64,000 nucleotides of DNA from positions 2,792,001 to 2,856,000 of the forward strand of contig CAIIXF020000006.1 in the NCBI GenBank assembly GCA_903813345.2, read 5' to 3'. The notes beneath the pieces are model-generated. The model was not told the DNA's origin and ran no database searches. It worked only from the letters and a program-made list of their open reading frames with translations. The DNA is from Owenia fusiformis (taxonomy: Eukaryota > Annelida > Polychaeta > Sabellida > Oweniidae). The stretch's first letter is position 1; each line of letters starts with the position of its first letter. Below are positions 1 through 11,916 of the stretch, piece by piece. A program made the position numbers and the translations under genes.

Positions 1-158
1 ATACTCCAAAGGGTGTTTCAGGTTGAATATCTCTTGGATTCAAGAACAAAGTGCCCCGCCAACTATTGTCAAATGTTGACACTTTAAGTAGGTAAGTATA
101 GGCTAAGATCAAGAAATTATCTCTCATTTTAGGCATGTAGGTGAAATCTAGCCAATAC

Positions 159-310
159 CTTGCTTTCCTCAGCAATTCCTCATCCTTCAGTCGGTCTACT
201 ACTAGCTTTGTGTTGTCTCCTCGGGATGGGAATAACCCCATCGTTGTCATCTTGCTTAGGTTACGTAACATTGCTGTCATTGGCATGTGTTGGAGTAAAG
301 CTCGCCATAT
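159..310 (-). CDS. RO60: RO60 coding exon 3
   Basis: This 152-bp exon follows exon 2 in phase 0 and reads IWRALLQHMPMTAMLRNLSKMT, then a stretch ending in LKDEELLRKAR. This is the highly conserved TROVE segment that lies before the MIDAS-like domain. The acceptor is TTGAAG at 311-316 and the donor is GTATTG at 158. The protein continues in exons left of position 1, so the gene is partial here: about 315 residues, where the family usually has about 540. Confidence 0.92.
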
Positions 311-495
311 CTTCAACAGAAAGATTCATTCAATTACTACAAAAAATATGAGAGTTCTTTTAGTCTCAAACTCTTATTCTGCCTGCGTTATCTCGTAATC
401 ATTGGGCTATTGTGGATTTTGTACAATGTATTGTATGCATAATTACATGTATTGTATATGAATTATTTTTAATGAAACATTGTCCCAATTTTTAC

Positions 496-716
496 CTCTC
501 GGCAATTCAGCATTGAGGTTGGCACATGTTCCCTAGCCAGGTCATACTCCTCGATCAACCTTGCAACTTGTTGTTTGTCTCCTGAGTGTTTAACAGTGTC
601 TACCACCTCAAGGTAAGAGATGAGCTCCTGTATATTGCTAGGTGAGTCTTCCTTGAGGTATTCCTTCTTGGTGGCTTCTAGGCCCTTTACAACATAACGT
701 AGTATGACAGAAGTAC
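496..716 (-). CDS. RO60: RO60 coding exon 2
   Basis: This 221-bp exon continues the TROVE domain (residues about 192-265). It has the family stretches VILRYVVKGLEATKKEY, SYLEVVDTVKHSGDK and LIEEYDLAREHVPTSML. The acceptor is TTTCAG ending at 717 and the donor is GTAAAA from 495. Phases agree on both sides: two bases complete the codon begun in exon 1, and the exon ends in phase 0. The acceptor and the first codons resemble a repeat unit found many times in the preceding intron (see repeats). Confidence 0.92.
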
Positions 717-1400
717 CTGAAATGATGCGAAGTACATCTTTATAACCGGAGTACCTAAAAATGATGAGAAGTACATCATATTACAGAAGTACATGAAAAT
801 GATAAGAAGTACAGAAATACCTAAACTGATTACACCTACATCTTTATGACAGAAGTACCTGAAAACAAGGCATTAACATGACAAAATGTCACCACCTAGT
901 TGCTCACAATATTATGATTTCAATCTTAAGTAAGATTTGAATTTCTGAGAACTTCTAGATGATTTTGAAAAAAAAAATTGGTCAATTTGTTCACAAGTTG
1001 AAAAAAGACCTTTTTGAACTTTTTTGACCTTGAAAAGGTCATTGAAGGTCAAATCTTAAATATAAAGTGACTTAGTCAGATTTGAATTTATTGGAAGTTG
1101 TAAGAATTTTTTAAAGGCGCCGATTGCCAACCACCAACCGCCGTGAAAAAAAAACGTAGACCATAGCAATATGTCACCACTTTTTGGTGGTGACATAATG
1201 ATGAGAAGTACATCTTTACAACAGTAAAGTACATGTAAATGATAAGAAGTACATCTTACAATAGAGCAAAGAGTGACAGAAAATGATAGGAAGTAAATCT
1301 TTACAACAAAGCCTAGAATGACAGAAGTACATGACAATGAAAAGAAGTACATCTTACAAGCATAGAATGTTCTTCACAATTTAGCATAGAATGACAGAAG
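717..1400. repeat. Degenerate intronic repeat carrying copies of the RO60 exon 2 acceptor
   Basis: A motif of the form ACAGAAGTACMTGAAAATGA recurs irregularly, for example near 707, 784, 848, 1220, 1320 and 1393. On the minus strand it reads TTTCAGGTACTTCTGTCAT, which is the sequence across the true exon 2 acceptor (around 716). Copies are spaced irregularly and diverged. Confidence 0.6.
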
Positions 1401-3443
1401 TACAGCTCCTTGCAACATTACGTATAATGAACAGAAGAACCTGTAACTAGTAACTTGTGTTAAGATTGACGTGACCAGTTAAGCTTAGTTGTGAGGTCAT
1501 TAAAACTTAACATAGAGATACCTTCTTTGAAATGATATGAAAAAATGAAGAAGCAGTAAAGGTCTTAACAACATAGAGTAAAATGATGATGAGACCCTTA
1601 AAAATAATTTGTGAGTATGACTGTGTGAAACAAGGGGCCTCTTGAAAAATATCATCAATCACAATTCCTGAAAATCAATTGTCCTTGGAGTTATAACTAC
1701 ATGTATTGCAATATCACCAAAATGTCAAGGTAATTTTGCAGTACATAAATAAGAATATTTCGTCTGGGGATGGAGTAGTGATTGTGACCCAAAGCCACAA
1801 AGTTGAAAGCAATAGAGAATTAACTAAGTTTTAACAGACAAGTGTTGAGATTCCCTATAACTGAGGATGTCTCTAATGAAATGGAATTCAACAAACATTT
1901 AACAGAAAAATGTTTTCCTGATTTGTTATACATTATTTTGATATTCACATTTCATAATCAGGATCACTAAGCATTATAGTATATCCAACATTATTTTATA
2001 TTCCATGATTCTGTCTTAATGATCTGAGTATTGTATACACTTGGCTTTAGGGATATTTTCTGAAAGGGCTGGTATGTGAGTTTAGCCTGACCTAGCCAGG
2101 CATCTACCTTTCAAACCCAGCCAATATTCACCACATGCCAACTACTTCAAATACTGACCCCTTAAGAAAACTAAAAGTTATCCTAAAATCCTCAAAAATT
2201 CTTGACATTAAAAAGTACCTAATTTCTATTTATAACTCAACTAAATTAACTTAATTTGTTATTTACTATAATGTTCTGTTTTCTGGAGGAAATTCAAGAC
2301 ATATTGTTCCATGATATGAAAAGGAAGCTAACAGATGCAAACTAGTGAGCTAATCATAACCTGGGTACATCTGGGAAATATCTCCTCATTGGAATCTGCT
2401 TCCTCCTCGCTGTGTAATCAAGATTTGAAAGAAAGCCTTGACTTGACTCCTTGTATTCTTTATAGTAGTTTTCAGAGAGGAAGGGGAGAAAATAGTAAAA
2501 GATATAAATTGAGAGATGGATGATGTTTGCATACTAGGGTTGACATTATATAATCATTTGTACCAAATTTGAAATTACTTGCACCATGTTGAAAATTTGT
2601 TTGCACCCAGTCAATAGAATTAAATATTGAGATATTTTTGTGCAACGTCAGCATTATTTTATCATTGTATGACACTGTCACCTATGATAGCCATGATCCG
2701 ACTAATTGAAAGAGTATTATGTAATATCAAGGATTTACAGAATTACAGTCTGTTATAAATGTCAAAAATCAAAATCAAAATGAACTAGGCAAGTATACTG
2801 ATTTGAGAATGTAATAATAAAATAACTGCTTCTAACAAATTGCTTTATAACATGAGAAGGCCATGCATGCAAGAATTCAGAGTCAATCTTGCCTTGAGGT
2901 ATTTCCAGACTCCTGGAATGTGAACATCCATTATCAGGTGTGCCAATAGGATATAGTGCTATAATACATGTTCATAAAGCAATGTTATCCATCCTGGCCC
3001 TGGAGTATGCATAATCAAGATATATCAAGTGATTGCAACAATTTGAGATGAAAGGATTTTCCAGTACATATTTGTTACCATGAACAATAGTGGAACTGCA
3101 AGATATTACTGAAGATATATGACTTTTTAATCCAATCAAATTTTTATAAATTAGACCGTCTATAAACAATTAATGAGATTTTAGGATGATCAATAGATTC
3201 TCTTGCTAGAAAAAACTAATCTGATATATACAAAAGTCATTCTCCTGGGTCATATTGCTTTTGCATTATATAGTGTTCTATTTGAACACAAGAGAGGCCA
3301 ATAGCCTCAGATGCCTGACCAAAATTGAGATATTATTTTGTGCATCTTAAGTATTAATATATAGTAACATCCTTTTAAACGATGCATTCGAAACTACAAA
3401 TAGAGAGTAAAAATTATAGATGATATCAATAACTATGACATAC
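717..3443 (-). other. RO60 intron 1
   Basis: This 2.7-kb intron lies between coding exons 1 and 2. It contains degenerate copies of a short repeat at about 720-870 and 1195-1400. The rest is AT-rich unique sequence with no coding signal I could support. Confidence 0.8.
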
Positions 3444-4017
3444 CTTGATTTTCTGGTTTGACATGTCCTAATCGCAACACATCCTTATGTGACCATCCAT
3501 TTCGTTGTATATATTTTGTAACATGTAGAGCAAGTTGCTTAGGAATTTTATCATTGTACCAGTCACTAATTGCAGTTCTCTGACATCGACCCCATCCTTT
3601 TGTATTACCACTTAAATTTTGAGCAAAATCAATAAAAATAAATAATTGTGTTGGTATTCTACAGATGTCACTTAATGCATTGTACGCAGCAGTTTTCGTC
3701 TTTAAGTCCTTGCTATTTCTTGCGAGGAAAGCTAGTGCAAATATAATGGGTTTGTCTTTTGCAACTCGGCCTTCTGTGCTATATGTTATTAGTTCCTTGA
3801 CAGCTTCTACACCTCGCCCATCATCTATTAATCGTTGAATACATGCTGCATTTTCAATACCTAGATCAGTCTCGGATATATAGTAAGTTCCAGATTCTGA
3901 CCCTAAACAGATAAATCTGCGGAGCCTATCCAAGTCATTAACCTGCCAAGCATACCCCCCTGCACTATTAGGGACTTGCCCTGGCGAAAGTGGTTCATTT
4001 TGAGGGGTATCAGACAT
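3444..4017 (-). CDS. RO60: RO60/TROVE2 coding exon 1 (N-terminal TROVE domain)
   Basis: RO60 is a ring-shaped RNA-binding protein that binds Y RNAs and misfolded small RNAs in RNA quality control. This exon encodes residues 1-191 and one base of the next codon. The start ATG is at 4017. Recognisable family stretches are GYAWQVNDLDRLRRF, GSESGTYYI, the LIDDGRG stretch, CRIPTQLF, ISDWYN and QRNGWSHKDVLRLGHVKP, all in the order of the TROVE (HEAT-like) domain. The donor is GTATGT at 3443. Joined to the exon at 496-716 it reads through as KPENQGTSVILRY without a frame break. A splice acceptor just upstream of the ATG implies a separate 5' UTR exon. The gene is divergent from V-ATPase G. I am confident of the family; the C-terminal VWA-like domain is outside the window. 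Confidence 0.95.
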
Positions 4018-4037
4018 CCTGCACAGTGCACAAACAC
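4018..4037 (-). other. RO60: RO60 5' UTR start of coding exon, with splice acceptor
   Basis: On the minus strand a pyrimidine-rich CACTTTGCAG ends at 4038, 20 bases before the ATG. This predicts a non-coding first exon further upstream (about 4100-4570). Its donor was not identified with confidence. Confidence 0.5.
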
Positions 4038-4578
4038 CTGCAAAGTGAAAGGAAGGAATTCAATAATTTTTTAAATCATATGATTCATAAATAACAAACA
4101 CTGCTAAAACTTGAACTTCTCAGATTTACTCCAAAATCCAGAATATTTTTCATATTCTGCACTCTTGAGGGGATCTGTTGAGCTATGTTCCAATCTAATG
4201 GTGCAAAACACTACCTAAGAAAAATAACACCATTCAAATTTACCTTATCAATTACAGTAGCATCATACACTCAACAGGAATGATTGAAATGTGAGAAATA
4301 GTTGAAAACTGATCCAGGTAATAGGTGATGTGAACTACGTCATCATTTTTAGTGTATTTTCAATTAATCGCTAACGTTATCTTCGAACTTATTATAATTA
4401 ATTAAAATTAGTTCAAAACTACCAAGAAATGCGGCTTTTCATCAAATGTAGGGTTGACTGTTCTACAAATTAGATTAAACCAATATATTGATTGTCTAGT
4501 ACTGTAATAATTTTCGTGGAAATATTTATGTTGATCGAGTAGTAAGTCACATGATACACAATTACACCCCCAGTAAAA
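4038..4578. promoter_or_regulatory. Divergent promoter region between RO60 and V-ATPase G
   Basis: About 540 bp separate the RO60 coding-exon acceptor (minus strand) from the V-ATPase G start codon (plus strand). Both are housekeeping genes, so a shared bidirectional promoter is a reasonable inference. No clear TATA box was seen next to either start. The region must also hold the RO60 5' UTR exon. Confidence 0.5.
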
Positions 4579-4660
4579 ATGGCAAGTCAATCTACTGGAA
4601 TTCAGCAGCTTTTAGCTGCCGAAAAACGGGCTGCAGAGAAAGTCGGAGAAGCAAGAAAGA
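4579..4660 (+). CDS. ATP6V1G: V-type ATPase subunit G, coding exon 1
   Basis: Subunit G is part of the peripheral stalk of the V1 sector, the stator that couples ATP hydrolysis to proton pumping in endomembranes. The ATG at 4579 opens [20 protein letters not shown], an almost diagnostic N terminus. The three exons (82 + 101 + 168 nt) give a 116-residue protein; the family is about 118. Donor GTGAGT at 4661; the exon ends in phase 1. The whole gene is in the window, with a long first intron full of transposons. The protein should be one long charged helix, as in the family. I am very confident of the family; which vertebrate paralogue it resembles is not decided. Confidence 0.97.
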
Positions 4661-4927
4661 GTGAGTTGTTATTGTTTATTGTGTATCCTTCAAATTTGAC
4701 TCTATCGATGTTCTCAAATCTGTGATTTAGTTCTGCTTGTCCAGAAATAATTTTTGGTCAAATTTTTTTTATGATTTTTTCTGTCAAATTGCAATTTGAT
4801 TTGGGCAAACCTTACTTACTGCGAAAGCAATATGGATTTTGATATAGTAGCTTTCCCACGGCGCACTTGGGCAGCTGAATAATTACTTTTGGTCTCTAAC
4901 TGTGTCTTCCATCGGTATCATCAATCC

Positions 4928-5766
4928 TAGTTCAACATCGTTAAACTCAATAGCGGCGTTATTTATTATTAAAAATTTTCTTGGGGCCATTATTGAGTTT
5001 AACCTCTTTACTATTCTTTCCATTGATGCAAGTTTTGGATCCACCGAAACCATTTTTCCGCGATAACATGCAACTGATACTTGACAACAATATAAAAACA
5101 CATAACATCAAGCGATTCAACACAATATTATTGTATGAAATGGTCATTTATACAAGTAAAATGAGGTTAAACTTACCAATCTCTAAAATGACATTTCCGC
5201 ATGTCTGTCATTGTGTCTGTTCGTCCCGGGTTAAAATTTAAACTATTGAAACGAAATTGTTGTCAAATAGATTGATAATTATCACGCGATTACTCGGGAT
5301 AAAATAACCTTTTTTGAGGATAGCAGGTATCTTTGATTGATTTATATAGCGCTTGTATACACACAAAATAGTTATTAATTGCAAACCTACTGTTCGTTGA
5401 TGCAGTGTCGCAATGACGGTTAATTCCTGATACGATTTGCAATTTCGATGTTACCGGAGCTGACCGATATTTTCGTAAAATTCCAAACCTGTCTCCAATA
5501 TTTTCGTAATTATGCATCAATATGGTCTAAGGGGGGTACGGGATGGTGTGTATGTATTTATAAGGTATGTATGCATGCTTGAATCACATTCTTTATGTAA
5601 TATTACCATGTTTTCGGAGTTTAATTAGTTCCGCTTGTCGGAACCTGCTGAACGACTAAATTAACGCATCAAGGGCAAAATGGTCATGGAGGTTAGACCT
5701 AGCCGGGGCCATAAGACATGTCAGATAAGAAACGAGGCCCAGGCTAGGTCTAATGTTGTTGGACTA
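4928..5766. mobile_element. Mutator-like MITE, copy 1 (839 bp, 9-bp TSD)
   Basis: The element begins TAGTTCAAC and ends GTTGGACTA. It is flanked by an exact 9-bp direct repeat CATCAATCC (4919-4927 and 5767-5775). The ends are imperfect inverted repeats, and each end also folds on itself: GTTAAACTCAATA/TATTGAGTTTAAC at the left, TTAGACCTAGCC/GGCTAGGTCTAA at the right. A second copy of identical length lies at 17148-17986. A 9-bp duplication is typical of the Mutator superfamily. No transposase is recognisable; a 76-codon minus-strand frame at 5290-5520 is open in both copies but is probably accidental. Confidence 0.85.
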
Positions 5767-5780
5767 CATCAATCCATGCA

Positions 5781-6060
5781 AGTATTGGAGCGCTGAAATA
5801 CTTCTTTTTCGATCATGACTTGTAAATTGTTCATCGAGTGAATGTTTTTTCGACCCATTTCCAATATGGCGGTTTGCTAGGAGCGAGATACGCAACGAAT
5901 GAAATGAATTTTGAGAACGAGTTAGGTTCGGACAACCTCAGGAGATTTACGAAAATGTCCGTGCAGAAAACGCCATATTGGAATTTGGTAGAAAAAACAT
6001 TCACTCGACTAACAATTACAAGTCTTGATCGAAAAGGAAGTACTTCAGCGCTCCAATACT
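5781..6060. mobile_element. Foldback element with about 100-bp inverted arms
   Basis: AGTATTGGAGCGCTGAAATA at the left is matched by the reverse complement at the right end, and similarity continues for about 100 bp with few mismatches. TGCA borders both ends (5777-5780 and 6061-6064) and may be a 4-bp target duplication or part of the palindrome. It sits 14 bp from the neighbouring MITE. The short open frames inside are arm sequence, not genes. Confidence 0.75.
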
Positions 6061-7711
6061 TGCACGGAAGGATGATAATGATGTATGACATAGTTAGAGA
6101 ACAAAAGTAAGCCACTGATCGACGCTGATCGACTCAATTCGTGTTTCAAAGGTCACTATTATTCAGCTGTCCATTTCCTTGTTTGAAAGCCATAAGTTTC
6201 AAAATCTAACATGGCTCTCGAAGTGAGTAAGGCAAACCTAAATCAGTTCTGTTATTCTTTCTCATAAGACAAATAGCGTGAAAACCTTGGAGTTAATTTT
6301 TTCAAATTACTCCCACAACTTATCCCATGCCAGTCCTGAGAATGTCCCTACTGCATGGATTGTGGGAAATGCTGATTATATGCTCCAGGTTATGCAGCTA
6401 AAATTCCCCTTTCATATGCGTCTCGTATGTGTCGCGCAATCTTCTTGATCCAACCACGAAATAAGGCCCCCAGATTTAGGAAACAATTTTACAATGGTCT
6501 TACATACACACATAGAGTATTATCAGGCTAGAATAGAAAGATTGAGGTATAAATTATTTATTTTTACCTTCTTCTAAGGCCACTGTATCGTGGCCTTCCT
6601 CTAAAGATAAATTCCTGCATGAACAACTAGTCATGTCGTAATCATAAAATTTGAAATCATATGTCCGCCATTTTTTCACATCACAATTTGAATTGCAAGT
6701 TTTGGTCTTATTACCTCACCAAAAATTCCAAAACACACATGAAGTGATCAGTATATTAGTTCACATCTTCTGGATCGCTAACTTAGAATTTACAGCCAGT
6801 TACTAATGTCAGACATTAATGACATTTCGTTTTGGACATTTTTCTTGGAGCCATTTTGTTTCAATTTTAGACGAAATCCTGATGAAATCATGTCAATCTC
6901 ATCAAGGAGCCGAGCCGGTTCCATTTTAAATAATGATTTATTTATCTGGCGATTTTTAAAATATTCAATAAATATATGACACGGCGGCCAGCTTTTTTCA
7001 AATGGAGTTCACAGTATTCCAGATGAAATTACCTCTAGCCAAGTATTGGCTAGAGACTCGAGTAAATTTATTTCTGTATCATTTAGGGTGTTAACTCGGG
7101 CATGTATGACTTCAAAATGTAGATAATCATGATAAAGATGAGTATTATTTTTTTGAAAACATCATACTGAAATTAGCATCATGACCTCTTCATCCTTGCC
7201 CTACAGGTCTGTCTGATTACAACAGGGGAGAATTTTCCATGCCTTTCAAACTTAAATGACCTACCTCAATAAATTCTTGAGTGTTTTTGGATTGTTTTTA
7301 TGTTGTTGAGTCCTCAGTTGTATGGGGATGACATAGGAACTTGAACAAAATTTGAAGCTCATAATTCCCACATACCTCCATAATTCTGAGCCTGATTTGT
7401 GTCTTTTCTTATTTTTGAGATTTTAGCAAATCCAGGCTCCCAAATAATCATTCAAAATGATGCTCCATATTAACAACTGTTCAGCTCAATATCTGGCTCT
7501 TGAAATCTTGCGAAATATCTACCATATTTATTTTTGAAATTGCACGATGCATTTTGGGATAGATAGAAAGGTTTCGATGGAAAAAGAAATTATCTGTCAA
7601 AATAAGATCATTCATTGGTAATGGGTAATTCTTTCATATCCCCACCATATTTACTGCTTCGGTCAATGACACTAAAATCCTCATTAAGAGCCTTATCGAG
7701 CACTGACACCT

Positions 7712-8890
7712 ACCATGAATCCTTGTGTATGTATGTATGTATATATTTATTGCCCTTTATATAAAGGAGATACATGTATACAAATTATGTAAATGTTAAA
7801 TTGAAACTAATCACTATTTACAAACAAACAATTATTGCTGTTGTTTTGACTGACGACGACGCCTAGCTACCGCGTAGACGCACGCCGCCGACCAAGATTG
7901 GCCTAGCACCTAATTGTAACGCAATTATAAAAAAAATGACTATATTTTACAAACATTCATTGTTTTGTTGTTGTTTTTTGTACTGACGACGACGCCTAGC
8001 TACCGCGTAGACGCACGCCGTAGGCCTAGATAGACCTGTTACCTAACACTCTTAAGATTAATAAAAAAAACTGACATTATGGATCTGCGTTTTCTATAAA
8101 AATTAAAAGGAAGACATAGCGTATCATCGTACCTTCCCCAAGGTCGGTACTGCAGTACTGTATGAAAGTATGAGATGCTTTCAATATCTTGTAAGCTAGT
8201 AAAAGAAATATACAATTTTTGTAAATTGAAGAAAGGTGGTGTTGCCCTATGGTGCAATTCTAAATTAGTGTGTATAATAAATGTACATAAATATAAATAC
8301 AAATATGCGAGTAAAACTAAAATGTATAGGCTGGTTAAGAGATATAATCGTTTGTTGCAACTACGTCAGGCTGCCGCGTTGACGTTGCAACTACCAATCA
8401 AGGAAAAAACAGAAAAAAAACAAAAAAAACAAAAAAAAACATAAAGCATTGCTTATTATTGTACCTTCCCCAAGGTCGGTACACTCAGAATAAATACATA
8501 TTGCATATTACCGTTAATCAAGGGAAATTCCCTAGTCGGCCCATGTTCGTCCCTTGAGGGCCACCCTTTCACGCTGATAAAGTTACATTAAGTTTGTAAA
8601 CTTGTCAAGTGACGTTGACGACACAAATATTGTTGCATAACTATATGTGCCATATCTTTTAAAAATACAAGTAGTTGTTCGTTTGCAAAGTGCAACTCTT
8701 CAATTCCTATGCCAAGAATGTTTTTAGTGTTCATTTGGATACCCCATTCGCAGCAATGATTACTAAGTTGTTCTCTATAAATAATATATATATTTGCTGG
8801 GCATTTAAGTAAGAAATGCTCTACGTCTTCTTTTTCATAAGTGCTGCACATTGATGTCTGATGTGGATGTCTGATTCAGCCTGCTGCATT
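7712..8890 (-). mobile_element. 5'-truncated non-LTR retrotransposon (LINE) 3' end
   Basis: The minus-strand frame at 8588-8851 encodes a C-terminal zinc-finger-like stretch of the form C-x(7)-D-x-E-H-F-L-L-x-C-P, typical of the end of LINE reverse transcriptase proteins. Downstream on the minus strand come non-coding sequence, an AATAAA near 7745 and a (TACA)n-like tail near 7720-7745, as expected of a 3' terminus. Within the 3' region a GC-rich stretch is duplicated (about 7849-7895 and 7982-8025), and GTACCTTCCCCAAGGTCGGTAC-like hairpins occur at about 8130 and 8460. The 5' part is missing. Confidence 0.6.
8588..8851 (-). pseudogene. LINE ORF2 C-terminal remnant
   Basis: Up to 87 codons remain, ending in TAA near the left. 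The motif EKEDVEHFLLKCPANI matches the post-RT zinc region of many LINE ORF2 proteins. No reverse transcriptase core is present, so it is a fragment without enzymatic function. Confidence 0.55.
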
Positions 8891-8899
8891 ATTATTATT

Positions 8900-10960
8900 A
8901 TAGGGAACACCTCCGTCCGTCTGTCCTTACGTCCGTCCATCTGTCCATCCGGGCAATAACTCAAATACCGTTGGCCTGATTTTGTTCATATTTTGTACAC
9001 ATATACCCAATGGGGATAGAAGTTCTGCTCGAAAACCGATTTTCAAAATGGTCGCTCATTTAAAAATGGCGGCCATTTTAGTGCCGATTTTAAAGTAATT
9101 TAGGTTCTGCATATAAAACTGTAATAGCAATATGTTTTAAATGTAAAAAAGTTATATCGGACATTGATTAAGCTAGAAATGTAAATATAGAAGAAATACA
9201 TGGCACCCATCTTGAAAAATGGCTGCCTTTGCACGTCATTTTACGATTTTTGCTGTAATTTGTAAAGTAGTGGAGCGATTTTGTACATATTTGGTATGTG
9301 AATACTCAGAGGGGGAGAAACACCAGGGTTCAAAGATGACATACGCTTATAATGTAAATCTGTATTGAGATGACATCGTCGCTGATTGGTCAAAAGTCGA
9401 CAAACAAATGACGTCACCAATGGCGGTTTCAAAATTTTCGAAATTCGCTTCGAATAATATTATGTTCATCTCTGGCGTATTAACCAATATCATAGCTTCT
9501 CATTTCACATCAAGATAAAGAAAGGTGTACGGAATATGCCTTTATCAATTAAAACATCCCATCGAAGTGTAGTATTTGAAAACTAGCCGATGAAAATTCG
9601 AACGAACGAAGGTGGTAAGCAAGAGAGGTAATTATGTCTGTCATCTTTAAACTCTGGGGCATTCCCTCCTCTTGTGAATACTTTAAGCATGGCACAATGT
9701 CTACTAACATTTTGGGAAGTATGCAGCCATTTTGAAAAATGGCCGCAATTTTTACGTGTGTTATTTAATATTTTTTACTGTAACTCAAAGTAGGTAGTTA
9801 CCAGATTCACCACCAGGTGGCTCATTCGGGTCAGATAGCATGGCGGGTATAGTAGAAAGTTCCCTTTAACTTAAATTACATCTATTTGCGTGGTTCAATT
9901 TTCATATAACCCTTATGTATCTCATAGTTATGCAAATTAAAATATGTCCAGTAAAAGAAAATGTTATCTGTCCAATACAATACAAGAGAAGATAGTTCAC
10001 TTTATGTGATTTTGTAACATAGGGTCTATGGGGAATCAACCCGAACAAGAAGTCACATTTTCAAAAAAAATTAAATTTTCAAAGTTGATAGACAATTTTT
10101 CGAAACCATATTTCTAGATGCACTTTTACATGCAGATTTCAAATATGAGATCACTTTGACTGAATTTTGAATATTTAATGACGTAAATCAAGATTATTTC
10201 TACTCGTATCTAGTCTATTGGCACAGTGTCTAATGACATTTTGGGTAGTAGGTGGCCATTTTGAAAAATGGCCACCATTTTTACGTGTGTTATTTAACAT
10301 TTTTTACTGTAACTCAAAAAGTAGTGGAGCGATTTTGTTCATATTTGGTATGTGAATACTTAAGCAATTGGCACAATGTCTAATGACATTTTGGGTAGCA
10401 GGCGGCCATTTTTATGTGTGCTATTTTACATTTTTTACTATAACTCAAAAAGTAGTAGAGCAATTTTGTTCAAATTTTATATGTGAATACTATAAGCATG
10501 GCACACTGTCTAATGACACTTTGGATGGTAGGCGGCCATTTTTATGTTTTTACTATAACTTGAAAAGTAGTGGAGCGATTTTGTTCATATTTGATATGTG
10601 AATACTCATGAACCTTGCACACTGTCTCATGACACTTCGCATGGTAGGCGGCCATTTTAAAAATGGCTGTCATTTTTACTATAACTCGAAAGGTATTGGA
10701 GCGATTTTGTTCATATTTGATATGTGAATACTTAAAGCATGGAACCATTGTCTAATAAAACTTTGGGGAGTAGTTTGCCATTTTGAAAAATGGCCACTAT
10801 TTTTATGTGTGTTATTTTACATTTTTTATTATAACTCAAAAAGTAATTGATCGATTTTGTTCATATTTGAGATGTGAATACACGTAAGGATTGCAAACTG
10901 TCTTATGACATTTTGGGTAGTAGGAGGCGGCCATTTTAAAAAATGCCAGCCATTTCTGTT
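8900..10960. repeat. Degenerate tandem array, unit about 115-150 bp
   Basis: Phrases such as GAGCGATTTTGTTCATATTT, GTGAATACT, AATGTCTAATGACATTTTGG and GGCGGCCATTTT recur in the same order. Copies are regular from about 10190 to 10960 and more diverged from 8900 to 9800. The array starts with a CCGTCTGTCC-rich run at about 8915-8955. GGCCATTTTxAAAAATGGCC is a small palindrome in most units. Short open frames here are repeat sequence. Confidence 0.7.
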
Positions 10961-11170
10961 CGATGGGATTCGCTATGCTTTGGCGTTGCCGTTGTTCTGG
11001 TTTCAAAAGTCAACATTTTTTGACACACGCTATATAACTATTATGTTTTCCCTCAGTGAATTAAGAACCTTATCAGTCCCTCCAATATTTAATATTGAGT
11101 TCTAAGTAAGGCCTAAAGCCTAAAATATGACTGTTGATTGTATTAAATTGTTGTATTTGCTATGTTCTAG

Positions 11171-11271
11171 GGAAGGCCAGAAGGTTAAAGCAGGCTAAAG
11201 AAGAGGCCCAGGCTGAAGTGGAAGCTTATAGGAAGGAGAGAGAAGCACAGTTCAAAGCTCACGAGGGGAAG
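11171..11271 (+). CDS. ATP6V1G: V-type ATPase subunit G, coding exon 2
   Basis: The acceptor TTCTAG ends at 11170 and the donor GTACTG starts at 11272. The exon completes the split codon and reads [20 protein letters not shown], then the charged helix [13 protein letters not shown]. This is the conserved central helix that pairs with subunit E in the stator. It ends in phase 0. Confidence 0.96.
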
Positions 11272-11748
11272 GTACTGTAACAGAATTGCATAACTTTTCT
11301 AGTTTAACCCCTATGTCACTTGTGCTTACATATATTATATCTGAGTAACAGTCTTTAGTCGATCACTGGTTGTCCTGCTCCACTACTAAGTTGCTTTAAT
11401 TTGGTGCTTTTTAATTTGGCGGATTGTGCCGGCTTGTGCTGGCAAATGCTATTTCTTTGAGATCTCTTCTGTATTAGATCTCAAATATTGTCTTTGTGAT
11501 TTGTGCCTTTGAAACGTAAGGTCACCCAAATGCTTATATTGGAAATTCTGATATATCTTTATCGTATATCTCTAATATCTGCCAATTTAATCAAGGGTAG
11601 AGTAGATGGTAAATATTAAATTGTGATATATACAGATTTATGAATATAGTGTTCGTTGGGATTTGCTACTCCTTGGAGTTGCTGATTTCAATTCTAGTTG
11701 GCTGGTAAAGTGAGCCAATTAATTAATCACCTTAAAATTTTCTTTCAG

Positions 11749-11916
11749 ATTATGGGAACAAAGGGAGATATGGAATCCAAGGTAGATATCGAAACACAGC
11801 AGAAGATCAAGGAAATCAACGCAAATGTTCAGAAGACAAGAGAACAAACGATGGCTAGTCTCCTTACTTTGGTGTATGATATCAAGCCAGAGCTTCATAT
11901 TAACCTCAGACTGTAA
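11749..11916 (+). CDS. ATP6V1G: V-type ATPase subunit G, coding exon 3 and stop
   Basis: The acceptor TTTCAG ends at 11748. The exon reads IMGTKGDMESKVD, continues through the charged helix and closes with the family-typical YDIKPELHINLRL and a TAA at 11914-11916. The 3' UTR follows. Its end is not certain: an ATTAAA near 12729 and AATAAA motifs near 13540 are candidate signals. Confidence 0.96.
   Translation: MMGTKGDMESKVDIETQQKIKEINANVQKTREQTMASLLTLVYDIKPELHINLRL

Larger units (their letters stand above)
4661..11170 (+). other. V-ATPase G intron 1
   Basis: This 6.5-kb intron contains, in order: an 839-bp Mutator-like MITE (4928-5766), a 280-bp foldback element (5781-6060), a LINE 3' end (about 7720-8880) and a degenerate tandem array (about 8900-10960). 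The 6,070-7,700 stretch shows nothing beyond AT-rich unique sequence. Intron 2 (11272-11748) is short and featureless. Confidence 0.85.

Noticed and set aside
1-158. A fourth RO60 exon at the left edge
   Set aside because: Minus-strand translation of 1-158 did not give convincing RO60 sequence with proper splice sites.
5290-5520. 76-codon frame kept in both Mutator-like MITEs (also 17510-17740)
   Set aside because: The copies are only a few percent diverged, so an open frame is expected by chance; no domain is recognisable.
8175-8444. Lysine-rich 89-codon plus-strand frame
   Set aside because: It ends in an A-rich run and overlaps the LINE 3' region on the other strand; low-complexity artefact.
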